Source of the DNA: Komarekiella atlantica HA4396-MV6
GTDB lineage: Bacteria; Cyanobacteriota; Cyanobacteriia; Cyanobacteriales; Nostocaceae
NCBI GenBank assembly: GCA_019359395.1
Contig: JAHHHK010000019.1
Span: forward strand, 62,001-126,000
Direction: 5' to 3'
DNA: 64,000 nt
Below, in pieces: positions 8,458-18,123 of this stretch. The first letter of the stretch is position 1; each line of letters begins with the position of its first letter. A program made the position numbers and the translations under genes. A model generated the notes under the pieces. The model saw only the letters and a program-made list of their open reading frames with translations, did no database searches and was not told the DNA's origin.

Positions 8458-10941
8458 ATGGAACCCATAGCTATTATTGGAATTGGCTGTCGGTTTCCCG
8501 GTGCTGAGAACCCAGAGTCATTCTGGGATCTTCTGCGGTCTGGTGGAGACGCCATCACAGAAGTGCCGTCAGACAGATGGGATATCGATACTTTCTATGA
8601 CCCTAATCCAGGTATACCAGGCAAAATGAGCACCCGCTGGGGGGGCTTTCTAAATCAAGTAGATCAATTTGATCCAGGTTTTTTTGGGATTTTGCCACGC
8701 AGAGCCAAGCTAATAGACCCTCAGCATAGATTGGTACTAGAAGTTGCCTGGGAAGCTCTAGAAGATGCTGGAGTAGTACCAGCAAAGCTGGCTGGTAGCA
8801 AGACAGGAGTATTTATTGCTATTAGCCATAATGATTACGACAGAATTATATGCAAGGATATCTCTCGCGTCAATGCTCACCACGGCCCCAGCACCTATCA
8901 TTGCATTGCCGCCAATCGCCTGTCTCATCTGTTAGATCTACGCGGCCCAAGTATGGCTGTAGATACTGCTTGTTCTTCGTCACTGGTTGCGGTACATTTG
9001 GCCTGCCAGAGCTTACGGACTGGAGAATCCCAGATGGCGCTAGTTGGTGGGGTAAGTTTGATTCTATCCCCGGAAGAGACGATCGCTTCTTCTCATGCAC
9101 GTGTCATGGCTCCAGATGGTCGCTGCAAGACTTTTGACGCCAGCACTAATGGTTATGTTAGGGGTGAGGGTTGCGGTGTAGTTGTTCTCAAGCGCCTTGC
9201 TGATGCTGTTAGAGACAAAGATAATATCCTGGCTGTAATTAAAGGCTCAGCAGTTAACCAAAATGGTCTTGGTAATGGACTGACAGCATTCAATGGCCCG
9301 GCTCAGCAAGCAGTAATTTTCCAAGCTCTGGAAAACGCCGAAGTCGCACCTGCCGAAATTAGCTATGTTGAAGTTCACGGTACTGGCACTCCTTTAGGAG
9401 ATCCTATTGAGGCTAATGCTTTAAAAACAGTGCTGATGCGAGATCGTTCACTAAATCAGCCTTGTTGGATTGGCTCGGTTAAGACGAATATCGGCTATCT
9501 GGAATCTGCTTGTGCAATGGCTAGCTTGATTAAGGTGGTTCTCTCACTCAAACATCAAGAAATTCCAGCGCATCTACACCTGGAAAATCTAAATCCCCGC
9601 ATTTCTTTAGCAGGGACTCCGATTTCTATCCCCACTGAGTGTCAACCTTGGTCTGTTGATACAGCACCCCGCCGAGCCGGAATTAGCGCTTTTGGTTTTG
9701 GTGGCACTAATAGCCATTTAATCCTGGAAGAAGCGCCCGTTTTGCCTACGGCAGTTAGTGATAGCAAACGCCCTGTACACCTATTAACTCTATCTGCAAA
9801 AAGTGAAAAAGCATTGCGGGAACTCGCAACCCGTTATGAAACCTATTTGCAGTCTCACACTGAAGTGGCTTTGGAAGATGTTTGTTTTACTGCTAATGTA
9901 GGGCGATCGCATTTTCCCTATCGTCTGGCTGTGGTAACACAGTCTACCACGCAACTGCGTGAGCAACTAAGTGCTTTCGTTGCAGGAAGGGAGACTGTCG
10001 GATTAGCCAGCAGTCAGGGACAAACCCCCAAGAGTCGGAAAATAGCGTTTTTATTCAACGGTCAGGATTCTCAGTATGTCAACATGGGACGGCAATTATA
10101 CGAAACTCAGCCCGTCTTCCGCCAAACTTTAGATCGTTGCGATGAAATTCTGCGTCCCTATTTAGAAAAGTCTCTCCTAGAAGTTCTTTATCCTGTATCT
10201 GATAAAACTTTACATCTAACTAAAAATACTTATAATCAACCAGCTTTATTTGCTTTAGAGTATGCACTAGCTAAATTATGGCAGTCGTGGGGCATAAAAC
10301 CTTCATCTGTCACGGGTTACGGTGTAGGGGAATATGTCGCTGCTTGTGTTGCTGGGGTTTTTAGCTTGGAAGATGGACTGAAGTTGATTACAGCAAGGGC
10401 TGGTTTGATGCACATACCTTTAGCGCAGGTAGCAGCAACAATTCAATCTGCCGTTAATGGTTGCAATGCGTTAGCTACTTTGCCAACCACAGTCAAGGAA
10501 ACGCGATATACATTTAAGCAAATAGCTCAAGCTGTAACTTACTCAACCCCTAATATAGATATAGTTTCCAGTTTTACTGGCAAGCTGGTTACAGATGAGA
10601 TTGCTACCCCTGATTATTGGTTTAACCATTTGCAGCAGTCAGAGAGATTTGCATCTGGCTCTGAGCAAGGTTCTGATATATACCTAGAAATTGAAGAAGT
10701 TGCTCAATACGGCTCGTCAGATAACTTGGAACTACAACTTCCCGGTCTATGTCAAGCACAATCAGATTGGCAACAAATACTTGAGAGTTTACGGGAATTA
10801 TACTTACTCGGTGCATCGGTAGACTGGTCGAACTTTGACCGAGACTATCCATATCGTCGTCTCCAACTGCCGACTTATCCATTCCAGCGTCAGCGTTATT
10901 GGATTGAAGAAACTGACAGTCCTACTGAGCTGTCTCGCTAA
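8458..10941 (+). CDS. Type I polyketide synthase protein, KS plus degenerate AT
   Basis: An 827-residue protein. The KS domain (about 1-425) has the active-site Cys172 in DTACSSSL and His307 in [10 protein letters not shown], but the third catalytic position reads KTNIGYLES with Tyr347 where a His is expected. The following AT region starts with [12 protein letters not shown] (usual GQGSQ) and has GYGVG at 620-624 where GHSxG is expected, so Gly622 replaces the nucleophilic Ser. The segment that normally carries AFHS is absent. The frame then rejoins a normal post-AT linker ending YPFQRQRYW. No KR, DH, ER or ACP domain is present. Chain extension would need a trans-acting AT, or the protein may act as a non-elongating acyltransferase or scaffold. 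Confidence 0.9.
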   Translation: MEPIAIIGIGCRFPGAENPESFWDLLRSGGDAITEVPSDRWDIDTFYDPNPGIPGKMSTRWGGFLNQVDQFDPGFFGILPRRAKLIDPQHRLVLEVAWEALEDAGVVPAKLAGSKTGVFIAISHNDYDRIICKDISRVNAHHGPSTYHCIAANRLSHLLDLRGPSMAVDTACSSSLVAVHLACQSLRTGESQMALVGGVSLILSPEETIASSHARVMAPDGRCKTFDASTNGYVRGEGCGVVVLKRLADAVRDKDNILAVIKGSAVNQNGLGNGLTAFNGPAQQAVIFQALENAEVAPAEISYVEVHGTGTPLGDPIEANALKTVLMRDRSLNQPCWIGSVKTNIGYLESACAMASLIKVVLSLKHQEIPAHLHLENLNPRISLAGTPISIPTECQPWSVDTAPRRAGISAFGFGGTNSHLILEEAPVLPTAVSDSKRPVHLLTLSAKSEKALRELATRYETYLQSHTEVALEDVCFTANVGRSHFPYRLAVVTQSTTQLREQLSAFVAGRETVGLASSQGQTPKSRKIAFLFNGQDSQYVNMGRQLYETQPVFRQTLDRCDEILRPYLEKSLLEVLYPVSDKTLHLTKNTYNQPALFALEYALAKLWQSWGIKPSSVTGYGVGEYVAACVAGVFSLEDGLKLITARAGLMHIPLAQVAATIQSAVNGCNALATLPTTVKETRYTFKQIAQAVTYSTPNIDIVSSFTGKLVTDEIATPDYWFNHLQQSERFASGSEQGSDIYLEIEEVAQYGSSDNLELQLPGLCQAQSDWQQILESLRELYLLGASVDWSNFDRDYPYRRLQLPTYPFQRQRYWIEETDSPTELSR

Positions 10942-11060
10942 GTCTGCAAACTTTTGATACAAAAATATTTGCGAATAGATAAAATTGCCATTAAGTTCTA
11001 ATTAATAACAATTTTATCTGGTATAAACAAGAGAATAATTACCAGGTGTGTGGGAAATTC

Positions 11061-12683
11061 ATGCTTGATAAAAAGCCCTACGGGCGGCGCAATTTTTTGC
11101 AAAGTGCTGCCTTGTTTTCTGCTGGGTTAATGACTTCATTAGGCACAGCTAATCTAGCTAGAGCTAGTGATGAGTCTGTGGATGCTTTAGTGATTGGGAG
11201 TGGTTTTGGTGGTGCTGTTGCAGCTTTGCGTTTAGGGCAAGCTGGTATCAAAACACTACTGATAGAACGTGGTCGTCGTTGGCCAATTACACCCCAACAA
11301 AACACCTTTGCGACATTTCGGCAACCTGATGGTCGTGCTGCGTGGTTGAGTCCGGTAACTTTTTTTGGCGATCGCGTACCTATCTACACAGGTGTTCTAG
11401 AGACTAAAATCGAAAACGGCGTTGCTGTACTGTGTGGCGCTGGGGTTGGCGGTGGCTCGTTAGTCTACAACGGCTATACTTATCAACCTTCCCGCGAACT
11501 CTTCTATCGTGTCTTTCCTAAAGATATTGACTACGACCAGATGGATACAGTTTATTATCCTCGTGTCCGTTCTGTTCTCAAGCCAGCAATAATTCCTCAA
11601 GATATTTTGGCTAGTAGCTACTACTTGTCAACCCGGCTGTTTCTTAAGCAAGGAGCAGATGCCGGATTACCCAGTCGTTTATTAGATGTAGCCGTAGATT
11701 GGGATGTGATTCGCCAAGAAATCCAAGGAACCAAAGTTCCTGGCGCTATTATTGGCGAACATTGGTACGGTATCAATAGTGGAGCAAAAAATAGTCTAGA
11801 TCGTAACTATTTAGCTCAGGCTGAGCAAACTGGGAATGTAGAGATTCTGCCTTTACATTTAGCAACAACAATCTCGGAAGTTCCTGGACATGGTTATCGA
11901 GTTTCCTGCAACCAAATTAACGAGTATGGAGAAATTATTGCTAGTAAAACTATTACTTGTCGATATCTATTTTTAGCTGCTGGTTCTATGGGAACCTCTG
12001 CGCTTTTAGTTAAAGCCAAGGCTACAGGTACACTACCGCGTTTAAATAACTACATTGGTTTAGAGTGGGGAACCAATGGAGATGCTTTAGCTGGTCGTTC
12101 AGGTTTGCCAAAACCTACCAACCCAGGACAAGGTGGGCCAGGAACTTCAGTTATTGAATACTTCGATAACCCCTTCGGCCCCATCGCCATTCAATTAGCC
12201 CCCACATGGAATGCTCCCGATGGATTCTTGCGAACGGTAAGCTTTGCAATTCCTTCTGTTAAAGGCAAATTTAACTACGATTACACAACAGGTTCAGTCA
12301 AACTTAACTGGCCAGATAGTGGTAACGGTACAGGAGATCCAAAAGTCTTACAACTAACGAAGTTTGCATTCAAATTGCTAGATCGAAAAAATGCAATTTC
12401 CAGTTTCCAACCACAAACAGATGTAGCGCTGGGTAGTCACAGTTATCAAAAAAATCCAGTTAAAAGTGGAGCGATTTTCACTCTGACTGCTCATCCTCTA
12501 GGTGGAGCAGTTTTAGGAAAAGCCTGCGATTTCTACGGTCGAGTTTCTGGTTATCAAAGACTGTATGTAGTTGATAGCGCACTCATCCCCGGCTCGACAG
12601 GTTGCACAAATCCCTCTTTCACCATTGCGGCTTTAGCAGAGCGCTGCTTAGAACGGATTTTGGCAGAAGATATTCTTAAATAA
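11061..12683 (+). CDS. Tat-exported GMC-family oxidoreductase (cholesterol-oxidase-like)
   Basis: About 540 residues from the ATG at 11061; an in-frame GTG lies 15 bases upstream. A twin-arginine signal GRRNFLQSAALFSAGL is followed by an Ala-x-Ala-like site (LARA). An FAD-binding Rossmann motif VIGSGFGGAVAA follows directly, then GAGVGGGSLVYNG and a C-terminal HPLGGAVLG...VVDSALIPGSTGCTNPS region typical of cholesterol oxidase-like GMC enzymes. These flavoenzymes oxidise alcohols using a C-terminal His. Export as a folded flavoprotein puts the reaction in the periplasm. In this cluster it could oxidise a fatty alcohol made by the terminal reductase; this is an inference. Confidence 0.85.
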   Translation: MLDKKPYGRRNFLQSAALFSAGLMTSLGTANLARASDESVDALVIGSGFGGAVAALRLGQAGIKTLLIERGRRWPITPQQNTFATFRQPDGRAAWLSPVTFFGDRVPIYTGVLETKIENGVAVLCGAGVGGGSLVYNGYTYQPSRELFYRVFPKDIDYDQMDTVYYPRVRSVLKPAIIPQDILASSYYLSTRLFLKQGADAGLPSRLLDVAVDWDVIRQEIQGTKVPGAIIGEHWYGINSGAKNSLDRNYLAQAEQTGNVEILPLHLATTISEVPGHGYRVSCNQINEYGEIIASKTITCRYLFLAAGSMGTSALLVKAKATGTLPRLNNYIGLEWGTNGDALAGRSGLPKPTNPGQGGPGTSVIEYFDNPFGPIAIQLAPTWNAPDGFLRTVSFAIPSVKGKFNYDYTTGSVKLNWPDSGNGTGDPKVLQLTKFAFKLLDRKNAISSFQPQTDVALGSHSYQKNPVKSGAIFTLTAHPLGGAVLGKACDFYGRVSGYQRLYVVDSALIPGSTGCTNPSFTIAALAERCLERILAEDILK

Positions 12684-12720
12684 CTGTCCAACACAGCAAT
12701 TTTGATGGGTGAATAAGTTC

Positions 12721-12767
12721 GTAGTAAGGACTTTAGTCCTTGGCTTGAGCGCTGAAGCACTCACTAC
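12721..12767. repeat. Small inverted-repeat element, copy 2
   Basis: GTAGT...ACTAC ends with internal hairpins AAGGACTTTAGTCCTT and GAGCGCTGAAGCACTC. It is a diverged relative of the element at 6157-6209. Confidence 0.65.
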
Positions 12768-12837
12768 AAACCTTGTTTGAAATGTTCTGCTTTCGAGATT
12801 GCCTTTAACTAAACTTATTTAGCAAGAAGCTGCGAAA

Positions 12838-13707
12838 ATGTTAAGAAAACGCTGTAATCAGTTTTTCCAAAGACAATATATGCTGGTGACGACTGTCGCC
12901 ATTTCTTTGACCATAGCAATTACAGCTAGACCAGCTAAGTCTGCTGTTGTCGCTCTCAGTGATGACAATTCGATAGTTGCGTTTGACCCTGATAAATCAG
13001 ATAATCCGGCAAATAATGGTCTAATTTTCTGGACTGTTAATGATGTAAATCAATTATTTCAGAACCAATTTTGGTATCGTATTGGCTCTCAAGGTAGAGA
13101 AAATTCGCTCAATTCGCTCAATTTGATTCGCCTCGAACAATCTCAACCAGCTGATAAGCAACTTTCTGTGGCATACGCCGGCATTGGCTTTGAAATAGCC
13201 CTTGATTTAACGTTGGATGGTGGGGCGCTGGGTAGTGGTAGTTCTAATTTATTTGAAAATATCAGAATTAAAAATACTGGTTCTGATCAGTTAGACTTCC
13301 ATCTCTTTAACTACACTGACTTTGATCTGAATGAAAACGGTCAGCAGGATACAATCAAAATAGGTAGTAATAAAGCTCAACAGTTTGATACATTTACCTG
13401 GGCAACCGAAGTTATTGATCCCGTAGCAAGTTATTATCAGGTGTCTCCTTTTTCTAAAATTTTAGAGGCTTTGGAAGACGATGCTCCTACTACCTTAAAT
13501 AATTTTTCTGGGCCATTGACTGGTGAAAATAGTTACGCTTTCCAGTGGGATTTTGCACTTGAGCCGGAAAAATCCTTCTCAATTAAAAACTACAAATCTA
13601 TTAAACCGGTTCCTGAGCCGACAATTATCCCAGGCTTGATAGTTTTTGGTAGTTTTATGTGGCTGTGGCGATCGCGTCAAGTTCTACGCCGCTCCACTAA
13701 TAGCTGA
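12838..13707 (+). CDS. PEP-CTERM sorted surface protein
   Basis: A 289-residue secreted protein. There is an N-terminal signal (hydrophobic stretch about 16-30, then PAKSA). The middle is polar and beta-rich, without a recognised catalytic motif. The C-terminus is a typical PEP-CTERM tripartite signal: PVPEP, a hydrophobic helix IIPGLIVFGSFMWLW and a basic end RSRQVLRRS. Proteins with this tail are thought to be processed and sorted by an exosortase. It sits between the Tat oxidoreductase and the terminal FAAL-ACP-reductase, so the cluster has two exported proteins. Its function is unknown; binding or display of the product is one possibility. Confidence 0.82.
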   Translation: MLRKRCNQFFQRQYMLVTTVAISLTIAITARPAKSAVVALSDDNSIVAFDPDKSDNPANNGLIFWTVNDVNQLFQNQFWYRIGSQGRENSLNSLNLIRLEQSQPADKQLSVAYAGIGFEIALDLTLDGGALGSGSSNLFENIRIKNTGSDQLDFHLFNYTDFDLNENGQQDTIKIGSNKAQQFDTFTWATEVIDPVASYYQVSPFSKILEALEDDAPTTLNNFSGPLTGENSYAFQWDFALEPEKSFSIKNYKSIKPVPEPTIIPGLIVFGSFMWLWRSRQVLRRSTNS

Positions 13708-13748
13708 TAGTAGCTTGTTTGCCGTGTCTGTAGACGTGTATTAAAACC

Positions 13749-13775
13749 TAGCAGTCAGGCTTAGACTGACTGCTA
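13749..13775 (+). terminator. Stem-loop after the PEP-CTERM gene
   Basis: Perfect 10-bp arms TAGCAGTCAG and CTGACTGCTA with a 7-nt loop, 32 bases before the next start codon. An AT-rich tail follows, not a clean T-run. It may attenuate transcription into the FAAL-ACP-reductase gene. Confidence 0.5.
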
Positions 13776-13807
13776 TTTATGGATTTTCCCACTTTCTACG
13801 AGGTTAT

Positions 13808-16800
13808 ATGAAATTTTCTACTTTAATAGATCTGCTGCATTATCGGTCTTTAGATACACATAATCAAAAAAATTATACTTATCTCCAGGATGGTGAAACA
13901 GAAGCAGGTAGTTTGAATTATCAAGAATTGGAGCTAAAAGCACGAGCGATCGCAGCTGCTCTCCAGTCTCTAAATGCTACTGGCGAACGAGTATTATTAC
14001 TATATCCACCTGGTCTAGAATTTATTGCTGGTTTCTTTGGGTGTTTGTATGCAGGGGCGATCGCAATTCCGGCTTATCCACCCCGGCCGAATCAGTCGCT
14101 TTCTAGACTTCAGGCGATCGTCGCAGATAGTCAGGCAAAACTAGCCCTCACCACCACACCTCTACTAGCATACTTACAAGGTCGCTTTGCTGAAAATCCA
14201 GAATTGGCAAAGATTCACTTACTAGCTACCGATAACATTACCAGTGATTTAAGCGCAGATTGGCAAAAACCCACAGTCAGCGGCGATCATCTCGCTTTTC
14301 TTCAGTACACTTCTGGCTCTACGGGAACACCCAAGGGGGTGATGATTAGTCATGATAATTTGCTGCACAATTTGGCTATAAGTCATCAAGCAGGTGAGTT
14401 TACCTCTGATAGCCACACGGTTACTTGGCTGCCATTTGGTCACAACACAGGATTGCTCACTGGAGTTATACAGCCTCTTTACAGCGATTTTCCTGTGACG
14501 ATCATGTCACCGCTGGACTTTTTACAGAAACCTTGGCGCTGGTTGATGGCAATTACCCGTTACAAAGCAACTCAAAGTCTTGCCCCTAATTTTGCTTATG
14601 ATCTTGCCTGTTTCCAGACTACTGCTGAACAACGGGCAATGCTTGATTTGAGTAGCTGGGAATTGGCTGTCAGCGGTGCTGAGCCTGTGCGTGCAGAAAC
14701 TCTAGATCGATTTGTCGCCACCTTTGAACCCTATGGCTTTCGCCGAGAGGCATTTAATCCGGCTTATGGGATGGCTGAAAACGTGGTGGGGATTTCTTTA
14801 GGTTTCAAAAAACAGCTACCAATTGTCCATAATATTGAGAAGGCTGCACTAGAGCAAAACCGGGTTGTGGTAGAAGTTGGTGAAAGCCGAAGCACTCAGA
14901 AAATTGTTAGTTGCGGTCGCACTTGGTTAGATCAGAAAATACTCATTGTTGACCCTGAATCTTTAACCCCATGTCCAGCCAATCAAGTAGGAGAGATTTG
15001 GGTATCAAGTCCGAGTGTAGCTCAAGGCTATTGGCAGCAACCGGAAGCAACAGAGAAAACCTTTCACGCTTATCTAGATACGGGTGTCGGCCCATTTTTG
15101 CGTAGTGGCGATTTAGGATTTTTGCTTGATGGTGAATTGTTTGTCACAGGTCGTCTTAAAGACTTAATTATTATCCGGGGTCGTAACCATTATCCTCAAG
15201 ATATTGAATTGACTGTAGAAAAAAGTCACCCAGCCCTGCAACCGAGTTGTGGCGCTGCTTTTTCGGTGGAAGCCGAGAGTGAGGAACAACTAGTCATTAC
15301 TCAAGAAATCAAGGAAACTGATTTAGAAAAGTTAGATGTAGATCAGGTGGTTAAAGCCATCCGTCAAGCAGTATTGCAGCAGCATGAGCTACAAGTTTAC
15401 GCTGTATTGCTGCTAAATACTGGCAGTATCCCGAAAACTTCGAGTAACAAAATTCAGCGCCATGCATGTCGGGTGGGATTTTTGGATAGTAGCCTTGATG
15501 TGATAGGTCAGTGGCATTTGACGGAAAGTAAGTTTTATGCGTCGCCACAAGCGGAAATTTCTCACCAACAGGAGTTTGAACAACAGCCTCAAACAGTAGA
15601 AACCATTCAAGCCTGGTTAGTTCATAAGATTTCCCAGCAGCTCAAAATTAATCCACAAGATATAGATGTTCGGGAATCCTTAACCAGCTATGCACTGGAT
15701 TCTGTACAAGCTGTGAATATTTCAGGTGAGTTGGAAAATTGGCTGGGACGGAAATTTTCACCAAGTTTGTTATGGGACTATTCTACGATTGAAAAACTCA
15801 CACAGCATTTAGTTAGTGGGTCTGAGGTGTCTGACCTAGATTCGAGTATGGATTGGAACGCCGAGGTTGTGCTAGATCCGACAATTTGTCTTGGTAATAG
15901 ACAGGTTGAATTAGTAACAGAACCCGCTGCTATTTTCTTAACTGGCGCAACTGGTTTTTTGGGTGCATTTTTAATTCAAGAACTCTTAGACAAGACTCAG
16001 GCAGACATTTATTGTCTAGTGCGTTCTGCCAATGATGAGTCAGGCAAGATGAGGATTCAAAAGAATCTAGAATCTTATGAACTTTGGCATGAAAATTATA
16101 GTTCCAGAATTATCCCAGTTTTGGGTGATATATCTCAATCCCAATTGGGTCTTGAAGATGAACAATTTCAAAAGCTAGCCAGTCAGATTGATACTATCTA
16201 TCACGGTGCAGCTTTATTGAACTATGTGTTTCCCTACGAACGATTTAAGCCGATCAACGTTTTGGGAACTCAAGAAGTACTAAGATTAGCTAGTCAAGTT
16301 AAGGTTAAGCCAGTTCATTACATTTCTAGCGTTGCAGTTTTTGAGTCATCTGCTTATGACCAAAAAGTAGTAACCGAATCCGATCAACTCGCTCATAGTG
16401 AGGGGATGTACTTAGGTTACTCCCAGAGTAAATGGGTAGCAGAAAAACTAGTGATGATGGCGCGTGACCGAGGGCTGCCAGTTTGCATTTACAGACCTCC
16501 TTTTATTTCTGGGCATAGTCAAACAGGCGTTTGGAATACGGATGATATTATCTGCCGGATGATTAAAACCTGTATTGAGATGGGCAGTATAGCAGACTTA
16601 GACCAAAAGTTAGACTTATCTTCTGTGGACTATGTTAGCCAAGCAATTGTCTATTTATCGAGACAAAAAGAGTCTTTGGGTAAAGCTTTTCACTTGAGTA
16701 ATCCGCAACCAATTAACTGGAAAAAGTTCGGGGATTTGCTGCGGTCTTTTGGTTATAAAATTGAGCAGCTTTCCTATGAAGATTGGCAAGCACAGTTAGA

Positions 16801-17053
16801 AAATAATGTGCGATCGCCTGAAAATCCTTTATATCCCCTGCTGCCTTTCTTTGTTAAAAAATGGACTGAAAAACAACTCACCATTACTGAAATATATCAG
16901 CAATCTAGAAGAATGCAGATTAATTGTCAAGAAACACTTACCGCACTTGCAAACACTGACATTGTATGTCCTCCCGTGGATAGTAATTTGCTGAATACCT
17001 ATCTTTCCTACTTCAAACGTAGTGAGTTTTTAACAGTAAACAGTAATCAGTAA
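13808..17053 (+). CDS. FAAL-ACP-thioester reductase fusion
   Basis: A 1081-residue three-domain enzyme. Residues 1 to about 585 are a FAAL (YTSGSTGTPKGVMISH, LAPNFAYDLA, AYGMAEN, SNKIQRHACR). Residues about 595-675 are a carrier domain with YALDSVQ and Ser632 as the phosphopantetheine site. Residues about 700-1075 are a thioester reductase of the NAD_binding_4/male-sterility type, with GATGFLG (713-719), YISSVAVF and YSQSK (Tyr871, Lys875). The order activation-carrier-reductase matches that of carboxylic acid reductases, so it can be read as a self-contained enzyme turning an acid into an aldehyde or alcohol. It may instead release a chain built by the upstream proteins. It ends the operon and its 3' end runs into the tandem array. 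Confidence 0.92.
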   Translation: MKFSTLIDLLHYRSLDTHNQKNYTYLQDGETEAGSLNYQELELKARAIAAALQSLNATGERVLLLYPPGLEFIAGFFGCLYAGAIAIPAYPPRPNQSLSRLQAIVADSQAKLALTTTPLLAYLQGRFAENPELAKIHLLATDNITSDLSADWQKPTVSGDHLAFLQYTSGSTGTPKGVMISHDNLLHNLAISHQAGEFTSDSHTVTWLPFGHNTGLLTGVIQPLYSDFPVTIMSPLDFLQKPWRWLMAITRYKATQSLAPNFAYDLACFQTTAEQRAMLDLSSWELAVSGAEPVRAETLDRFVATFEPYGFRREAFNPAYGMAENVVGISLGFKKQLPIVHNIEKAALEQNRVVVEVGESRSTQKIVSCGRTWLDQKILIVDPESLTPCPANQVGEIWVSSPSVAQGYWQQPEATEKTFHAYLDTGVGPFLRSGDLGFLLDGELFVTGRLKDLIIIRGRNHYPQDIELTVEKSHPALQPSCGAAFSVEAESEEQLVITQEIKETDLEKLDVDQVVKAIRQAVLQQHELQVYAVLLLNTGSIPKTSSNKIQRHACRVGFLDSSLDVIGQWHLTESKFYASPQAEISHQQEFEQQPQTVETIQAWLVHKISQQLKINPQDIDVRESLTSYALDSVQAVNISGELENWLGRKFSPSLLWDYSTIEKLTQHLVSGSEVSDLDSSMDWNAEVVLDPTICLGNRQVELVTEPAAIFLTGATGFLGAFLIQELLDKTQADIYCLVRSANDESGKMRIQKNLESYELWHENYSSRIIPVLGDISQSQLGLEDEQFQKLASQIDTIYHGAALLNYVFPYERFKPINVLGTQEVLRLASQVKVKPVHYISSVAVFESSAYDQKVVTESDQLAHSEGMYLGYSQSKWVAEKLVMMARDRGLPVCIYRPPFISGHSQTGVWNTDDIICRMIKTCIEMGSIADLDQKLDLSSVDYVSQAIVYLSRQKESLGKAFHLSNPQPINWKKFGDLLRSFGYKIEQLSYEDWQAQLENNVRSPENPLYPLLPFFVKKWTEKQLTITEIYQQSRRMQINCQETLTALANTDIVCPPVDSNLLNTYLSYFKRSEFLTVNSNQ

Positions 17054-17645
17054 ACAGTAATCAGTTTTTGTCTGACCACTGTTTACTGTTGACTCTTGAC
17101 TGTTCACTGTTTGAAAGTAATCAGTTTTTGTCTGACCACTGTTTACTGTTTACTGTTTACTGTTCACTGTTTGGAAGTAATCAGTTTTTGTCTGACCACT
17201 GTTTACTGTTGACTCTTGACTGTTCACTGTTTGAAAGTAATCAGTTTTTGTCTGACCACTGTTTACTGTTGACTCTTGACTGTTCACTGTTTGAAAGTAA
17301 TCAGTTTTTGTCTGACCACTGTTTACTGTTGACTCTTGACTGTTCACTGTTTGAAAGTAATCAGTTTTTGTCTGACCACTGTTTACTGTTTACTGTTCAC
17401 TGTTTGAAAGTAATCAGTTTTTGTCTGACCACTGTTTACTGTTGACTCTTGACTGTTCACTGTTTGAAAGTAATCAGTTTTTGTCTGACCACTGTTTACT
17501 GTTTACTGTTCACTGTTTGAAAGTAATCAGTTTTTGTCTGACCACTGTTTACTGTTTACTCTTTACTGTTCACTGTTTGAAAGTAATCAGTTTTTGTCTG
17601 ACCACTGTTTACTGTTTACTCTTTACTGTTCACTGTTTGGAAGTA
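17054..17645. repeat. Tandem array of 60/53-bp units made of heptamers
   Basis: Ten copies of a unit beginning TCAGTTTTTGTCTGACCACT start at 17061, 17121, 17181, 17241, 17301, 17361, 17414, 17474, 17527 and 17587. Unit lengths are 60 bp, or 53 bp in two cases, a difference of exactly one 7-mer. The second half of each unit is a run of 7-bp steps (CTGTTTA, CTGTTGA, CTCTTGA, CTGTTCA). Both long open frames across it (17068-17445 plus strand and 17150-17347 minus strand) are artefacts of this periodicity. It directly follows the stop of the FAAL-ACP-reductase gene. Confidence 0.95.
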
Positions 17646-17724
17646 AACTTATGGCTAATAGCTCAAGTCGTCTAAAAACGACTAGTAAAGCATCTGACGT
17701 TTTTTTCAATTAGGAGTTTACGGC

Positions 17725-18123
17725 ATGTTACCTGGGACTAGTTTGATAACTGTTTTAGCTTTAATTGTTTACTTTGGTATTACAGTCAATGTGTCTAGAA
17801 CTAGAGTAAAATTTAAGATTTTGGCTCCTCAGATATCAGGCAACCCTTACTTCGAGCGATCGCTGCGTATCCAGCAAAATACTGTAGAGCAACTAATCCT
17901 ATTTTTGCCTAGCCTCTGGTTATTCTCTTCATTTGTATCCCCAGTCTGGGCAAATGTAATTGGCGCAGTTTGGATCATAAGTCGCATTGTATATGCTTTT
18001 GGTTACTATCAAGCTCCTGAAAAACGGACTGTTGGTTTTGCGATTAGTGCCCTGATGATCCTAATACTGCTTTTAGGTTCTTTAGTAGGGATAATTCTAA
18101 CCCTAGTGAAAACTGGATTCTAG
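17725..18123 (+). CDS. MAPEG-family membrane protein
   Basis: A 132-residue integral membrane protein with four hydrophobic segments (about 6-20, 53-75, 77-92 and 102-128). It contains the family signature FERSLRIQQNTVEQ (about 44-57). MAPEG proteins are microsomal-type glutathione transferases and peroxidases acting on lipophilic electrophiles or lipid peroxides. A GAG-type ribosome site precedes the ATG. Glutathione peroxidase, peroxiredoxin-glutaredoxin and glutathione S-transferase genes lie downstream in the same 8 kb, which supports a glutathione-linked role. Confidence 0.88.
   Translation: MLPGTSLITVLALIVYFGITVNVSRTRVKFKILAPQISGNPYFERSLRIQQNTVEQLILFLPSLWLFSSFVSPVWANVIGAVWIISRIVYAFGYYQAPEKRTVGFAISALMILILLLGSLVGIILTLVKTGF

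Noticed and set aside
17068-17675. Plus- and minus-strand frames across the heptamer array
   Set aside because: Open because of the 60-bp periodicity; the peptides are simple translations of CTGTTTA repeats.
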